A stretch of DNA of 64,000 nucleotides from Candidatus Woesearchaeota archaeon CG10_big_fil_rev_8_21_14_0_10_45_16 (GCA_002762785.1 PCXY01000005.1:495390-559389), one strand, 5' to 3'; positions 52,391-61,101 are shown, counted from the stretch's first letter. The notes: a model not told the origin generated them from the letters alone. Numbers and translations: made by a program.

Positions 52391-53200
52391 ATGGGAGTAG
52401 AATCAATTTGTTTGAGGGAAGCCGCACATCTTGTTAAAAGGTCACCAAAATATTGGCATCTTGTAGGTAAACTTTATTTAGAAGGTTTAGCTAATCCTCA
52501 TTCTGCTAAAGTCTTTAGAGCAGCATATTTTTTTTGTCGTCATATTGATGATGTTCTTGATGGTGATAGGTCAGTAACAGTTAATCCTGAAGCCTATGTT
52601 CGTGATATTTTAAGTGCTGTAGAAAATGGACATCAAGGACCGCCAATAGTTGAATTATACAAATTTGCTATTGGTCCAATTAAAGAAATGGCTACTGAAA
52701 CCGATGATCCTAAATCTTATTTTATTAGAGTTATTAAAGATGCCATGCTTTTTGATTTTGAGAGAGCAAAAGAAAGAAGAGTTTTAACAAGAGATGAGAT
52801 TGAACAATATTATGATGATACTTTTACTCCTGTAACTAATATTGCACTAATTATAGCTGGTTCACAGCAAAGAATAAGGGATGTTCCAGAGATGGTAACA
52901 ACTCAAGGACACATCTATACTATTCGTGATTTGACAAGGGATTTAGAACAAGGAATAATTAATGTTCCTAGTGAAGAATTACAAGAAGCTGGATTAAATG
53001 GAAAACATCTTTCTTACGATGTAGTTAGAAGAAATCCAGTTTTATCTTCTTGGATGGATAATGAGGTGGAGAGGTATAGCGGTGAGTTAAAAGTAGCTAG
53101 AGAGAAATTGTCAGATGCGGCTTCCCGAAAAGTTTGTTTCCCATTAATTTGGCAAATGAATACATACTGTAAATTGTATCAATTAGGACTTCATAAATAG
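52391..53200 (+). CDS. Squalene/phytoene synthase-like enzyme (cassette C15)
   Basis: 269 aa. First aspartate motif RHIDDVLDGD (about 50-59), second IRDLTRDLEQGIINVPSEEL (about 176-195), both as in head-to-head prenyl synthases. Expected to join two prenyl diphosphates. With the UbiA-like protein of C5 it brings isoprenoid functions into the array. Confidence 0.9.
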   Translation: MGVESICLREAAHLVKRSPKYWHLVGKLYLEGLANPHSAKVFRAAYFFCRHIDDVLDGDRSVTVNPEAYVRDILSAVENGHQGPPIVELYKFAIGPIKEMATETDDPKSYFIRVIKDAMLFDFERAKERRVLTRDEIEQYYDDTFTPVTNIALIIAGSQQRIRDVPEMVTTQGHIYTIRDLTRDLEQGIINVPSEELQEAGLNGKHLSYDVVRRNPVLSSWMDNEVERYSGELKVAREKLSDAASRKVCFPLIWQMNTYCKLYQLGLHK

Positions 53201-53216
53201 AATTCCCCACAACCAA

Positions 53217-53325
53217 AGAACTCAAATTTTATTGAACTTAACATCGCGCTGTTATCTACCCCGACGACCAAAGGGAGGAGAGCGCAGCGTGGTCGGAGCG
53301 TTAGCGACGAAGTTTTTTAGTTGTC
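53217..53325 (+). repeat. Cassette site E16
   Basis: 3' arm of C15 at 53217-53231. The shortest core: TAACA 53239-53243, TC, GCGC, TGTTA 53250-53254. Leader GAGAGCGCAGCGTGGTCGGAGCG. 5' arm of C16 (TTTTTTAGTTGTC) at 53313-53325 plus outer GGTGCTATC near 53336. Confidence 0.9.
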
Positions 53326-53443
53326 GTACATTTAAGGTGCTATCGTAGTTAAGAGTTTTACAGTCTAGTTCAAAGAGTTCCAGCCCAACCACTATTTTGT
53401 AATAGTAAACTTAATAAAACAGCTTAATTCTCTATAGAATAAG

Positions 53444-55105
53444 ATGACTATTCCAAGACCTGATATTTTGTATTTGGGAGAAGCAGTTCCGACTAATACG
53501 GTGTGGGGATTTAGTCCTAAGGCTGAAGAACAACCTCAAGTTTACATTGATGAAATGATGAGTGCTTTGTTTATTCAGCCAGACGATTCTTTTGATCATC
53601 CAGAGATGAGAGATGATTTAGAATTAGATACTTTAGTTGATAAAGCATTTGAGCCTGATTATTCTAAAGAATTTGTAAGAAAAGCATTTGCTTCAGCACC
53701 AACAAGAAGAGAAGTAATTTTGGATAGGCAACAGACACTAGAAACTTTGTTTCAGAATCCAGAAGAAAGAAGAAGAGTAGGAGAAGTTGCTCAATCAATT
53801 AATGGTATTGTAAAAACATTATTGGATATTGATAAACAAAAAAGATTACGCAACTTCGCTTATACTGGCGGTTTATTGGCAGCCGAAGTCACACTTCTTT
53901 CTGGGTATGTTGATGTTGTTAATTCTCTTTGCGGATTGCCAGAATCTTCTGAAGCATTGCGCCAGTTAGGGAATTTTGGAAGAGCAGTTAAGGAAAGTGA
54001 TAATTTTAGAGAATTGGAGCAATATTCTAATGCGTTCAGAAACAGATATACATTTACTTTAGAAGTTGCTGTTGATGCAGTTGGTGCTGTTACAGGAATG
54101 AATATTGTTGGAATTGATGAAAGCGGTCGTTTTACAAAAAGAGGATTGGTTCAAAATCTTCAAGGAAGAAAAGTTTTAGGTCGTTTAGGTGTAGATGATT
54201 ATGGAATTGTTGCTCAAGCAATTGATAAGATAGTAAACAAAAACCTAAAACAGATTAGTGAAACATCATTTTTACTTGGGCCACTTGACTTTTATCTCTC
54301 TGCTTTGAATTTCTATGATCAAATGGAAGCAAAAGGAGTTGAATTAACACTTCCAGAAATAACAGCGATGGAAGAAAGAGCAACATTTGTGCCCGGCGTA
54401 AGAAATCCTCTTTTATTGTATAAGAAAGGGGAGAGTAAGATAGAGAGAGGTAGTGATATTGTACCAAATGATGTATCTTATGATGATAAAAGAAGAGTAA
54501 GAATCATTTCTGGTCCAAATAGTGGGGGGAAAACAGTTTATATTAAGGCTGCTGGAATTGCAACAGTTCTTGCTCAAAATGGCATGAAAATTCCTGCACA
54601 AGTTGATGGACAACCATGCCGAATGAGTGTTGTTGATGGATTATATACTGTTTTTGTTTCACGAGAAGAAACAACTGCTGATGCAGGGGGACAATTAGAA
54701 TATCAGGCGAAACAAGTTAAAGGAGTTTTGAAGAAAATAACCCCATATAGTCTAGTCTTATTTGATGAAATTGGAAGAGGGACAAGTGAAGATGAAGGGA
54801 CGGAATTTTGTTTTGATAATATTATCCACCCTCTCGCTTTAAGCTCTGAAGGACCAATTGGCTCTGCAGCTTATTTTTCAACCCATTTACATCATTTTGC
54901 AGAAAGAGCTGATCCTGTTGATGGAGTAGAAAATTTTCAGGCTGAAATTGTGAGAGGAGAAGGAGAACAACTAACACCAACATATAGAATTGTTTCTGGC
55001 AGAGCTGGAAAAAGTTACGCCAAACTTGTTGAGGGGAGAGTTGGTTTAGGTATAGAGAATGTTGATGGTTTAATTAGGGAACGAAGAGAAAAAGGAACGC
55101 TTTAA
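53444..55105 (+). CDS. MutS-family ATPase without mismatch-binding domain (cassette C16)
   Basis: 553 aa. The C-terminal MutS domain V has Walker A GPNSGGKT (about 356-363), Walker B with signature FDEIGRGTSEDEGT (about 439-452) and the His switch STHLHHF. The N-terminal half has lever/clamp-like helices but no MutS domain I. It belongs with solo MutS-like ATPases rather than the repair protein. It may move on branched DNA; the role is unknown. Confidence 0.87.
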   Translation: MTIPRPDILYLGEAVPTNTVWGFSPKAEEQPQVYIDEMMSALFIQPDDSFDHPEMRDDLELDTLVDKAFEPDYSKEFVRKAFASAPTRREVILDRQQTLETLFQNPEERRRVGEVAQSINGIVKTLLDIDKQKRLRNFAYTGGLLAAEVTLLSGYVDVVNSLCGLPESSEALRQLGNFGRAVKESDNFRELEQYSNAFRNRYTFTLEVAVDAVGAVTGMNIVGIDESGRFTKRGLVQNLQGRKVLGRLGVDDYGIVAQAIDKIVNKNLKQISETSFLLGPLDFYLSALNFYDQMEAKGVELTLPEITAMEERATFVPGVRNPLLLYKKGESKIERGSDIVPNDVSYDDKRRVRIISGPNSGGKTVYIKAAGIATVLAQNGMKIPAQVDGQPCRMSVVDGLYTVFVSREETTADAGGQLEYQAKQVKGVLKKITPYSLVLFDEIGRGTSEDEGTEFCFDNIIHPLALSSEGPIGSAAYFSTHLHHFAERADPVDGVENFQAEIVRGEGEQLTPTYRIVSGRAGKSYAKLVEGRVGLGIENVDGLIRERREKGTL

Positions 55106-55569
55106 TCTTCTTGTTTTATCATTTTAAAAAACATTGCCGATAGTACAGTATCTCTATGTACATAAAGATTATTTGTAGAAAGTGCGTAAGCATCTGCTGA
55201 ATATTTTGAAGCCTGTTTAGTTATAGCGGCAATGACATCACTTCGTTCGTAATCACCAAAACCATAATAAACATTTAATGGTTCTGTAGCAAGAGGTTCA
55301 ACTTCTCTAACTTCTCCACTTCCATCAATCCAAGCTTCTTTCACTTGATCTCGATAAAGTCTTACTAAAGCTCCTAAATCCCCCACGCCCGGAGGAGAAA
55401 AACTTTCCTCTGCTTCTCCTAATGCAGTTCTGTATTGGTTGCGGAATCTTCTTTCTGCCATAGAGGTTTCCATTCTATAAAGAGAGTATTTCATTAAACC
55501 TATGAACCCGCCAAATATGGCAGCCATTCCAAGCAAGTAATACAATGAGTTTACGTTTTCATCAGGCAT
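55102..55569 (-). CDS. Small membrane protein, second gene of C16
   Basis: 155 aa, one N-terminal helix (LYYLLGMAAIFGGFIGLMKYSLY) and a hydrophilic domain (YGFGDYERSDVIAAITKQASKYSADAYALSTNNLYVHRDTVLSAMF). It converges on the MutS-like gene with a 4-nt overlap. No family recognised. Confidence 0.68.
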   Translation of the reverse strand: MPDENVNSLYYLLGMAAIFGGFIGLMKYSLYRMETSMAERRFRNQYRTALGEAEESFSPPGVGDLGALVRLYRDQVKEAWIDGSGEVREVEPLATEPLNVYYGFGDYERSDVIAAITKQASKYSADAYALSTNNLYVHRDTVLSAMFFKMIKQED

Positions 55570-55721
55570 ATCTAATCTGAGATATGGACTATTTTAAATA
55601 GATTACGTTTCTGAAGTGGTAAAAACATCAAGGGCTGGAACTCTCACATTACTATTATATTTATTTACGAAGATAGCACCATTAAAGTTGTTAGATTTTC
55701 CGTCAAGGAAGTAGTCATTAA

Positions 55722-55839
55722 GACAACTAAAAAATTGTAGATAACATCGGGCCCTGTTAAATCCGCCGACGAACGAAGTGAGGAGAGTGCAACGTGCCCG
55801 AGTGAAATGAAATGGAGCGAAGGAGTTTTTAGAAATGCC
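55722..55839 (+). repeat. Cassette site E17
   Basis: 3' arm of C16 at 55722-55734, outer GATAGCACC at about 55661. Core TAACA 55742-55746, TC, GGGCCC, TGTTA 55755-55759. Leader GAGAGTGCAACGTGCCCGAG. 5' arm of C17 (TTTTTAGAAATGCC) at 55826-55839. The 324 nt between genes hold only this site and the mirrored arms. Confidence 0.9.
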
Positions 55840-55892
55840 GTTTTAATGAGCGAATGCGATACATAAAATAAAATAATAAAAGGGGCAAAAGT

Positions 55893-56261
55893 TTATTTAT
55901 ATTTAGAATCTAATTTTTGAGCTACAGCTTTCCAAGCAGGATCAATTACATAAACTTTTATCGGAGTTCCTGGCTTAGTGTTGAAAAGTTTTCCATCTAA
56001 ACTCATATTTTCTCCGACCATATTTTCAATCAATTCAACCAATTCATCTTCTCCCATTGTTGAAGGATGGGCTACGCCCATTGTTCCTGTTGAAGATGAA
56101 GGTGTTTGGCGGTATGAAACTTCTGACTGTTCAATCCATTGCTGAGGTTCTCTTAAAGTGACATAAGGGAAAGGTTCTTCTTGAGATGGTCGTCCCTCAA
56201 TTATTTCAAATTTTCTTTCTTGAAGATATTGTTTTTGTTCTGGCGATAATTCGTTTTTCAT
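55893..56261 (-). CDS. Small unknown protein (cassette C17)
   Basis: 122 aa, hydrophilic. Central Ser/Thr/Gly-rich linker (YRQTPSSSTGTMGVAHPSTMGEDELVELIENMV) between two short ordered parts. No family recognised. GGAGGAATAAT stands before the ATG on the minus strand, and a TATA box (GTTTTATAAAGC) lies about 80 nt upstream. Confidence 0.65.
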   Translation of the reverse strand: MKNELSPEQKQYLQERKFEIIEGRPSQEEPFPYVTLREPQQWIEQSEVSYRQTPSSSTGTMGVAHPSTMGEDELVELIENMVGENMSLDGKLFNTKPGTPIKVYVIDPAWKAVAQKLDSKYK

Positions 56262-56371
56262 ATTATTCCTCCTAAATCCCCAAGAAATCTTGAGGCGACT
56301 AACTATTCACCTCTTCAATTAAAGGAATACATATATGCTTTATAAAACTTTTGCCCCTCTTCAAAATATTA

Positions 56372-56532
56372 GGCATTTCTAAAAATTGGATTTAACACCG
56401 CAACTTGCTGTTATATCCCCCGACCAGAATTTTTAACGACCATAGGGAGTTTAAAAATGGCGGGAGAGCGCAGCGTGGTCAAGGTTTAAATTCCCGAAGG
56501 GAATATTAAACCGCAGAAGTCTCTAATTTTCC
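56372..56532 (+). repeat. Cassette site E18
   Basis: 3' arm of C17 at 56372-56385, outer GCCCCT near 56353. ATTGGATTTAACA, CC, GCAACTTGC, TGTTA ending 56413. The leader carries extra hairpins (ATTTTTAACGACC...TTTAAAAATGG; TTTAAATTCCC...GGGAATATTAAA) around GAGAGCGCAGCGTGGTC. 5' arm of C18 (TCTCTAATTTTCC) at 56520-56532, outer CCTGAACAC after it. Confidence 0.9.
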
Positions 56533-56642
56533 TGAACACAGGGGCTTGGCGTAGTTTTTCCAATTGAATTATCTATCAAATCACGAGCAGAGCGAGGCTA
56601 TATTTTGAGGTGCTTAAGTTCGTTGTTTTGTATTTACTATTG

Positions 56643-56672
56643 AGTGACTAAACAACCGAAAGGTTTATAAAT
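56643..56672 (+). promoter_or_regulatory. Promoter of cassette C18
   Basis: AGTGACTAA at 56643, CCGAAAGG at 56656-56663 and TTTATAAAT at 56664-56672. The ATG at 56694 is about 26 nt downstream, fitting a leaderless mRNA. Confidence 0.75.
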
Positions 56673-56693
56673 AACTTCATGTATATTGGTGTT

Positions 56694-57698
56694 ATGAAAT
56701 GGAGAAATTTACTTTCATTGGGTTTAGTAGGAGCTCTTGCTTTAGGCTCAGTTGGATGTAAGGATAATGAAAATTTAGAATCTAAAGTTAAACAGACAAC
56801 CCCTATTACCAGAACAATCAATGGAGAAGAATATAGATTTGAAGGAAATAAAGTTTCTCAATTGAGTTCTGATGAAGATAACCAAGCAAGATACGGTGTT
56901 ATTTCTGATGCTCATGGAGAAGTTGAAAAAGCAAGAGCATTTGCACAAAAATTCAAAGAAATGGGCGTAGATGGAATTATTCTCCCTGGTGATATGCCAA
57001 GTAATGAAACATTAAGATATGGTCGTAGAGATTCTAATCCAGACAAGAATGAAATAAAACAGGTTTTGGAAGCAGTTGCTGAAACTGGTTTGCCGGTTTG
57101 GGTTATTCCTGGAAACCATGAAAGAAAATCAGATTATGAATCTGCTCTTGCAGAAGTAACAGCAAAATATGAGAATGTTATTGATATGACACAATTTAGA
57201 ATTTATGATGGAGATGATGCTGATTTTGTAAGTTTGCCTGGATACCAAACATTTAGAATTCCTGGAAGACAATTTATTCCAGATGATGGTTATTGGGCAA
57301 AACAAGATTTTATAAGAGCAACCGGAAAACTTCGTGAAGGATTGGATGATTCAGTTGTATTAATTGCTCATGGTGCAGGTAAAACCGAAACAGATAGAAA
57401 AGCTGGTCCTGCTACAGTCTATTCAGGAAATGATGTTGGTGATGCAACCACAACTGAAATGATGAAAGCAAATAATATTGCATTTGCAGTTGTTGGAAAT
57501 ATCCATGAAGCTGGCGGATTTGCTGCAACACATGACGGAAAATCTATTAAACCAGGAGAATGGGCAACACAATTCACTGCAAATTTTGGTGGACTTGAAA
57601 GATGGAAACATCTTGACGGACAAACTTATAATGGAATGGCAGGAGTTTTGACCGTGAAAGGAGATCAAGCAAAATTTGATATGATGTATCTCAAGTAA
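56694..57698 (+). CDS. Calcineurin-like metallophosphoesterase lipoprotein (cassette C18)
   Basis: 334 aa from ATG 56694 by distance to the TATA box. Lipobox GSVGC. The metallophosphoesterase motifs are in order: DAH (VISDAHGE), GD (LPGDM), GNHE (IPGNHERK), H (LIAHGAG) and GNIH-x (VVGNIHEAG). A surface-exposed phosphatase or phosphodiesterase is likely. Confidence 0.88.
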   Translation: MKWRNLLSLGLVGALALGSVGCKDNENLESKVKQTTPITRTINGEEYRFEGNKVSQLSSDEDNQARYGVISDAHGEVEKARAFAQKFKEMGVDGIILPGDMPSNETLRYGRRDSNPDKNEIKQVLEAVAETGLPVWVIPGNHERKSDYESALAEVTAKYENVIDMTQFRIYDGDDADFVSLPGYQTFRIPGRQFIPDDGYWAKQDFIRATGKLREGLDDSVVLIAHGAGKTETDRKAGPATVYSGNDVGDATTTEMMKANNIAFAVVGNIHEAGGFAATHDGKSIKPGEWATQFTANFGGLERWKHLDGQTYNGMAGVLTVKGDQAKFDMMYLK

Positions 57699-57876
57699 AT
57701 TTCTTTATTTAGAACTTAAGCCCCTCTTTTTATTCAATTGGAAAAATTTGGATGAAGCGAAGCGTAATCGTTTAGCAAATGTTATGCCGAGTTGCGAAGC
57801 AATTGGTTACTTCTTTTTTAGACTGCTAAACGAAGCCAAGCCCCAAAAAGTGTTCAGGTTACTTCATCGTCTTGAA

Positions 57877-57994
57877 GGAAAATTAGAGATTGGATATAAC
57901 ATCGCTCGCTGTTAAACTCTCCCAAGAGGGATTGAATTTTAGTGCAACGTTCCGTAGCGAAGCGGAGGAAAAATTCAAAGTAAATTTGAAGTCC
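57877..57994 (+). repeat. Cassette site E19
   Basis: 3' arm of C18 at 57877-57889, outer arm GTGTTCAGG at about 57850. ATTGGATATAACA, TC, GCTCGC, TGTTA ending 57914. Leader GTGCAACGTTCCGTAGCGAAGCGGA. 5' arm of C19 (TAAATTTGAAGTCC) at 57981-57994 and the second leader module to about 58045. Confidence 0.9.
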
Positions 57995-58047
57995 GTTCTA
58001 TCAACTGAGCGACAGCGACACTTCGAGAACAAGAAGTTAGGGGCGAC

Positions 58048-58824
58048 TCAACCTTTTAGGTCTATATTTTGTTCTACGAACTTAATTCCTTTTGGAGATA
58101 AAAATATGTATTTTGATGAAGCGTCATATTCAATAAGTCTTCTTTTATGTAGGGGTATTATTATTTTCTTTCGGAACATTGAAGGATTTGAATATTCAAG
58201 CCAGTATACTAATTTTGGTTCTAAAACTGGATTTGGATGCGAAGAATATAACAAGACCAAAGCTTTGTTTTCAAATGTGAGTTCTGTATCTAATATCCTT
58301 TTTTTGTCTCCGATGTCCCACACAATAGGATATTCTTTAGTTGTTAAGTTTTCTACAATTTTTTCCGCTTCTGAAAGACTTATTGTATGAAAAATTCTGA
58401 TTAGTTCTGCCAGAATCCATCTAGCGATATGTACCAGTAAGGTGGCATCCATATGATTAGGGTTGACATCGCCACCTATGTGCCCAACACCTCTTTTATT
58501 TCGGATTGAATATATAGCCGAAAGAAGTTTAGGGATGTGGAATCGAATCGTATCCGTATGGGGAGTCATATTTTCAAATTTTTTTAATGAATCTGAAAAA
58601 TTTCTTATAGCCTGTCCAAATGGAGTATAGGATCTGTTTGAGTTTGTATGCCATTCCAATACCCTATATACAGCTTCTGAAAACTTCCCTCCATTAAGCT
58701 CAGATGGTTCAAATCTGCTTTCATGAAAATTACGAATAATCTCGTCATATGTGCCCTCAAGATGCTCGAGTAAGTCCTTGGGCAATTGCGAAAATACTTC
58801 AGAGAATCTAAAAAAGTCTGTCAT
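58048..58824 (-). CDS. Abi_C/HEPN-like protein (cassette C19)
   Basis: 258 aa from ATG 58822-58824, 1 nt after the upstream stop. The centre KLLSAIYSIRNKRGVGHIGGDVNPNHMDATLLVHIARWILAELIRIF resembles the Abi_C/HEPN-type abortive-infection domain (RN..G.GH pattern). The C-terminus (PSMFRKKIIIPLHKRRLIEYDASSKYIFLSPKGIKFVEQ) looks like a winged helix. Likely partner of the preceding gene. Confidence 0.7.
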   Translation of the reverse strand: MTDFFRFSEVFSQLPKDLLEHLEGTYDEIIRNFHESRFEPSELNGGKFSEAVYRVLEWHTNSNRSYTPFGQAIRNFSDSLKKFENMTPHTDTIRFHIPKLLSAIYSIRNKRGVGHIGGDVNPNHMDATLLVHIARWILAELIRIFHTISLSEAEKIVENLTTKEYPIVWDIGDKKRILDTELTFENKALVLLYSSHPNPVLEPKLVYWLEYSNPSMFRKKIIIPLHKRRLIEYDASSKYIFLSPKGIKFVEQNIDLKG

Positions 58825-58825
58825 T

Positions 58826-59446
58826 TTACTGCTCGTCAGAACTTTCTGCACTATCTTTCGAGTTTTTCTTTTTACGTCCTCGTTTAGTGCTTCCTGGCTT
58901 CCACTTTGCAGTGACCTCTGTATTCAAGATATCTCTGATGAATCCATCTGCTTCTTGTTCTGCATGAATATCTAGACTAAACTGGTCTCCGTTCCGGACT
59001 AATCCCGGATCATTCGCAAGAAACCTTCTTGTATTGCCATCATAAACTCGCCACGATGTGAGGAATGGATTTATGACCTCTTTCCTGGACACTGTTTCCG
59101 TACCCATCACTTTAGTGTATGCTCGGATAAGCACATATGTAAGTCTCTTGGCTGCATCCCATTGGTTAGTTGCCTTGATATCTCGTACTGAAAAATGGAA
59201 CTGACCATCTTGGGTTTTCATAGCTATTCCTGTGATGTCCCCTGATGGAACTTGAGGCAGTTGGTTGCTTTTCATAGAGACTGGTTTTGCAGAAGATTGC
59301 ACTACTGGGATTACCCCCCCGATTAATGACGATACTAAAACGTCAAATGCTTTAGGCTGCACTGCCTCTGGAAACCCAGAAATAACTTTAGCAATCTCAG
59401 GAAATTCTTTCATAAGTTTTTCATATTGTGTCATTTCAATCACCAT
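58826..59446 (-). CDS. Partner protein with C13-type N-terminal motif (cassette C19)
   Basis: 206 aa. The N-terminus FPEIAKVISGFPEAVQPKAFDVLVSSLIGG matches the helical motif seen in the first two C13 proteins. The middle has a possible globular domain (DGQFHFSVRDIKATNQWDAAKRLTYVLIRAYTKVMG). The tail is Lys/Ser/Glu-rich. Coupled to the Abi_C-like gene. Confidence 0.66.
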   Translation of the reverse strand: MVIEMTQYEKLMKEFPEIAKVISGFPEAVQPKAFDVLVSSLIGGVIPVVQSSAKPVSMKSNQLPQVPSGDITGIAMKTQDGQFHFSVRDIKATNQWDAAKRLTYVLIRAYTKVMGTETVSRKEVINPFLTSWRVYDGNTRRFLANDPGLVRNGDQFSLDIHAEQEADGFIRDILNTEVTAKWKPGSTKRGRKKKNSKDSAESSDEQ

Positions 59447-59509
59447 TTACACAAGTGATAAAACACTTGTTTAAATACTTTTCGGTTGAGTCGCCCCCTC
59501 TATCTTTTA

Positions 59510-59622
59510 GGACTTCAAATTTATTGAGTTTAACATCGGCATGCCTGTTAGCCGACCCGACGACTGAAGGGAGGAGAGCGCAGCGTGGCTCGGAGCGTAG
59601 CGGAGAGAGTTTTTTTACTGCC
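59510..59622 (+). repeat. Cassette site E20
   Basis: 3' arm of C19 at 59510-59523, outer GGTTGAGTCGCCCC at about 59484. Core TAACA 59531-59535, TC, GGCATGCC, TGTTA 59546-59550. Leader GAGAGCGCAGCGTGGCTCGGAGCG. 5' arm of C20 (TTTTTTTACTGCC) at 59610-59622. Confidence 0.9.
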
Positions 59623-59671
59623 GAAAATTCGTTGTTATCACAGTTGTTGAAAAATAAGTTATTAACTTTCA

Positions 59672-59700
59672 AGTAGTAAAAGAAACGAAAGATTTATAAA
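59672..59700 (+). promoter_or_regulatory. Promoter of cassette C20, mirrored at the stop codon
   Basis: AGTAGTAAAAGAAACGAAAGATTTATAAA in parts: AGTAGT 59672, CGAAAG 59686-59691, TTTATAAA 59693-59700. AACGAAAGATTTAT (59684-59697) is inverted at 60078-60091, covering the stop codon. The same block occurs before the C23 gene (62063-62091). Confidence 0.82.
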
Positions 59701-59724
59701 GTGCTAATTAATTCTAATATTACA

Positions 59725-60081
59725 ATGAAACAAGTTCAAGAAACAGATTGGGCAAGAAGAACCAAATATGATAACGGAGTTACTGTTACAAGACAGAAAC
59801 ATCCAATTCTTAATCTAGCATTAACTGCTGGTGGTGCTCTTGCTATGTATGGAATTGGAAGATTAGTTGGTGAAGGAGTAGACCACATTCCATACCTAAA
59901 TGAATGGATTCCAGCAGCAGTAAATTACGTTTCTGGAATTGATGTTTCTGGAAATATTGATGGATTAATGGGTCTTCTTGGCGGATTATATGGAGTAAGG
60001 GAATCTGGAATAAAACTTGATGACGAAACATTAGAATTAGAAAAACTAGCACTTACACCAATTCATTTTAACAAGAAATAA
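59725..60081 (+). CDS. Small membrane protein (cassette C20)
   Basis: 118 aa from ATG 59725, which fits the TATA box; an in-frame GTG exists at 59701. Two hydrophobic segments (ILNLALTAGGALAMYGIGRLVG and IDGLMGLLGGLYGV) separated by PYLNEWIPAAVNYVSGIDV. No family recognised. Flanks as in C23. Confidence 0.68.
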   Translation: MKQVQETDWARRTKYDNGVTVTRQKHPILNLALTAGGALAMYGIGRLVGEGVDHIPYLNEWIPAAVNYVSGIDVSGNIDGLMGLLGGLYGVRESGIKLDDETLELEKLALTPIHFNKK

Positions 60082-60222
60082 ATCTTTCGTTCTATAATTT
60101 TTATTTTTCAACAATTTCGTTAAAATTTTGTTAGGCAAAGTTACGAAGTAATTTTGTAAGTTTTCTTTTATGATTTTAACGAAGATAACAACATTAGAAT
60201 TTTCGGTTTACCGACGCTAGGA

Positions 60223-60457
60223 GGCAGTAAAAAAATTTTGGCTAACATCGGGCTTAAGGGAAGTTTTTTCTTTCCTCGTGGAGCATTTTGAGGCATCCCA
60301 CAAAATGCGGAACAGAGCTGAAAGAAAAAATTTGGGTCGGAGAAACCTGCAAGGTTTCGGAGCCCTTTAAGCCCTGTTATGCTCGTCTGACCGAAGGGCA
60401 GACCTAAAATTTAGTGCAACGTTCCGAAGGAAAATTTTAGAGTTTTTTGGGGCAAAA
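60223..60457 (+). repeat. Cassette site E21 with long centre
   Basis: 3' arm of C20 at 60223-60235. TAACA 60243-60247, TC, a ~127-nt centre closed by GGGCTTAAGG/CCTTTAAGCCC, TGTTA 60375-60379. Inside, GAAGTTTTTTCTTTC...GAAAGAAAAAATTTGGG follows the GAAGT-stem-ATT rule, with a GCATTTTG/CAAAATGC hairpin and an AACCTGCAAGGTT hairpin. 5' arm of C21 (TTTTTTGGGGCAAAA) at 60443-60457. Confidence 0.9.
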
Positions 60458-60516
60458 TTTCATCTAGCACGAAGTGCCTTCAAGTTAAAAGAATAAAGGG
60501 CAAGAATAAAAAAAAT

Positions 60517-60750
60517 CTAAAGCCGGTATTTTTCTGCACATTGATAACATGCTTTCAAACTACCTTGTCTCTGGTCTTTATAATTCATGATTTCAACAGC
60601 ATCGCCTTCATGTCCGCAATCCCATCTCATTTCAAAATGATGGACAATACCCATACTTCTGAAACCTTGTTCGGCTAATTTTTCAAGAGCTGGACCAGAA
60701 ACTACATTTGAATGATAAGGTGGTGCTGGTTCATTTTTTTCTTGTGGCAT
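60517..60750 (-). CDS. Small Cys/His-rich protein (cassette C21)
   Basis: 77 aa. FEMRWDCGHEGDAVEIMNYKDQRQGSLKACYQCAEKYRL gives C-x-H...CxxC, a probable zinc site. GGAGGT lies about 9 nt before the ATG, and an ACGAAAGCTTTAAATACTAC promoter (complement of about 60785-60803) lies upstream. No family recognised. Confidence 0.7.
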   Translation of the reverse strand: MPQEKNEPAPPYHSNVVSGPALEKLAEQGFRSMGIVHHFEMRWDCGHEGDAVEIMNYKDQRQGSLKACYQCAEKYRL

Positions 60751-60851
60751 ATTTTATTACCTCCATGAATTATAAATATGTAGGTAGTATTTAAAGCTTT
60801 CGTTTTATAGTCATTTGTAAGTAGTAAATCTGCTTTTTGCCCTTTACACTA

Positions 60852-61055
60852 TTTTGCCCCAAAAAATTGAGCATAACATCGGAATTTAACGAAGTTTGAT
60901 TTTCCCTCGTGGAGCGAAGCGGAACAGAGCTGGAAAATCAAATTTGGGAAAAATGCGAGCCGAGCATTTTTCCGTTAAATTCCTGTTAAACGACCCGAAC
61001 GAAGTGAGAGCGCAGCGTGGCACGAGGCGAAGCCGAGTGAGTTCAAAAAAGACTC
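60852..61055 (+). repeat. Cassette site E22 with long centre
   Basis: 3' arm of C21 at 60852-60866. TAACA 60874-60878, TC, a centre closed by GGAATTTAACG/CGTTAAATTCC, TGTTA 60984-60988. Inside are GAAGTTTGATTTTCC/GGAAAATCAAATTTGGG and AAAAATGCGAGCCGAGCATTTTT. Leader GAGAGCGCAGCGTGGCACGAGG. 5' arm of C22 (TTCAAAAAAGACTC) at 61042-61055. Confidence 0.9.
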
Positions 61056-61101
61056 ATCAAGGACATAGTCCAATCAAAATATAGAATAAAAAGCCCCTCC
61101 C

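Noticed and set aside
60896..61084. Plus-strand open frame across E22
   Set aside because: It covers the site centre and leader only, with no coding character.
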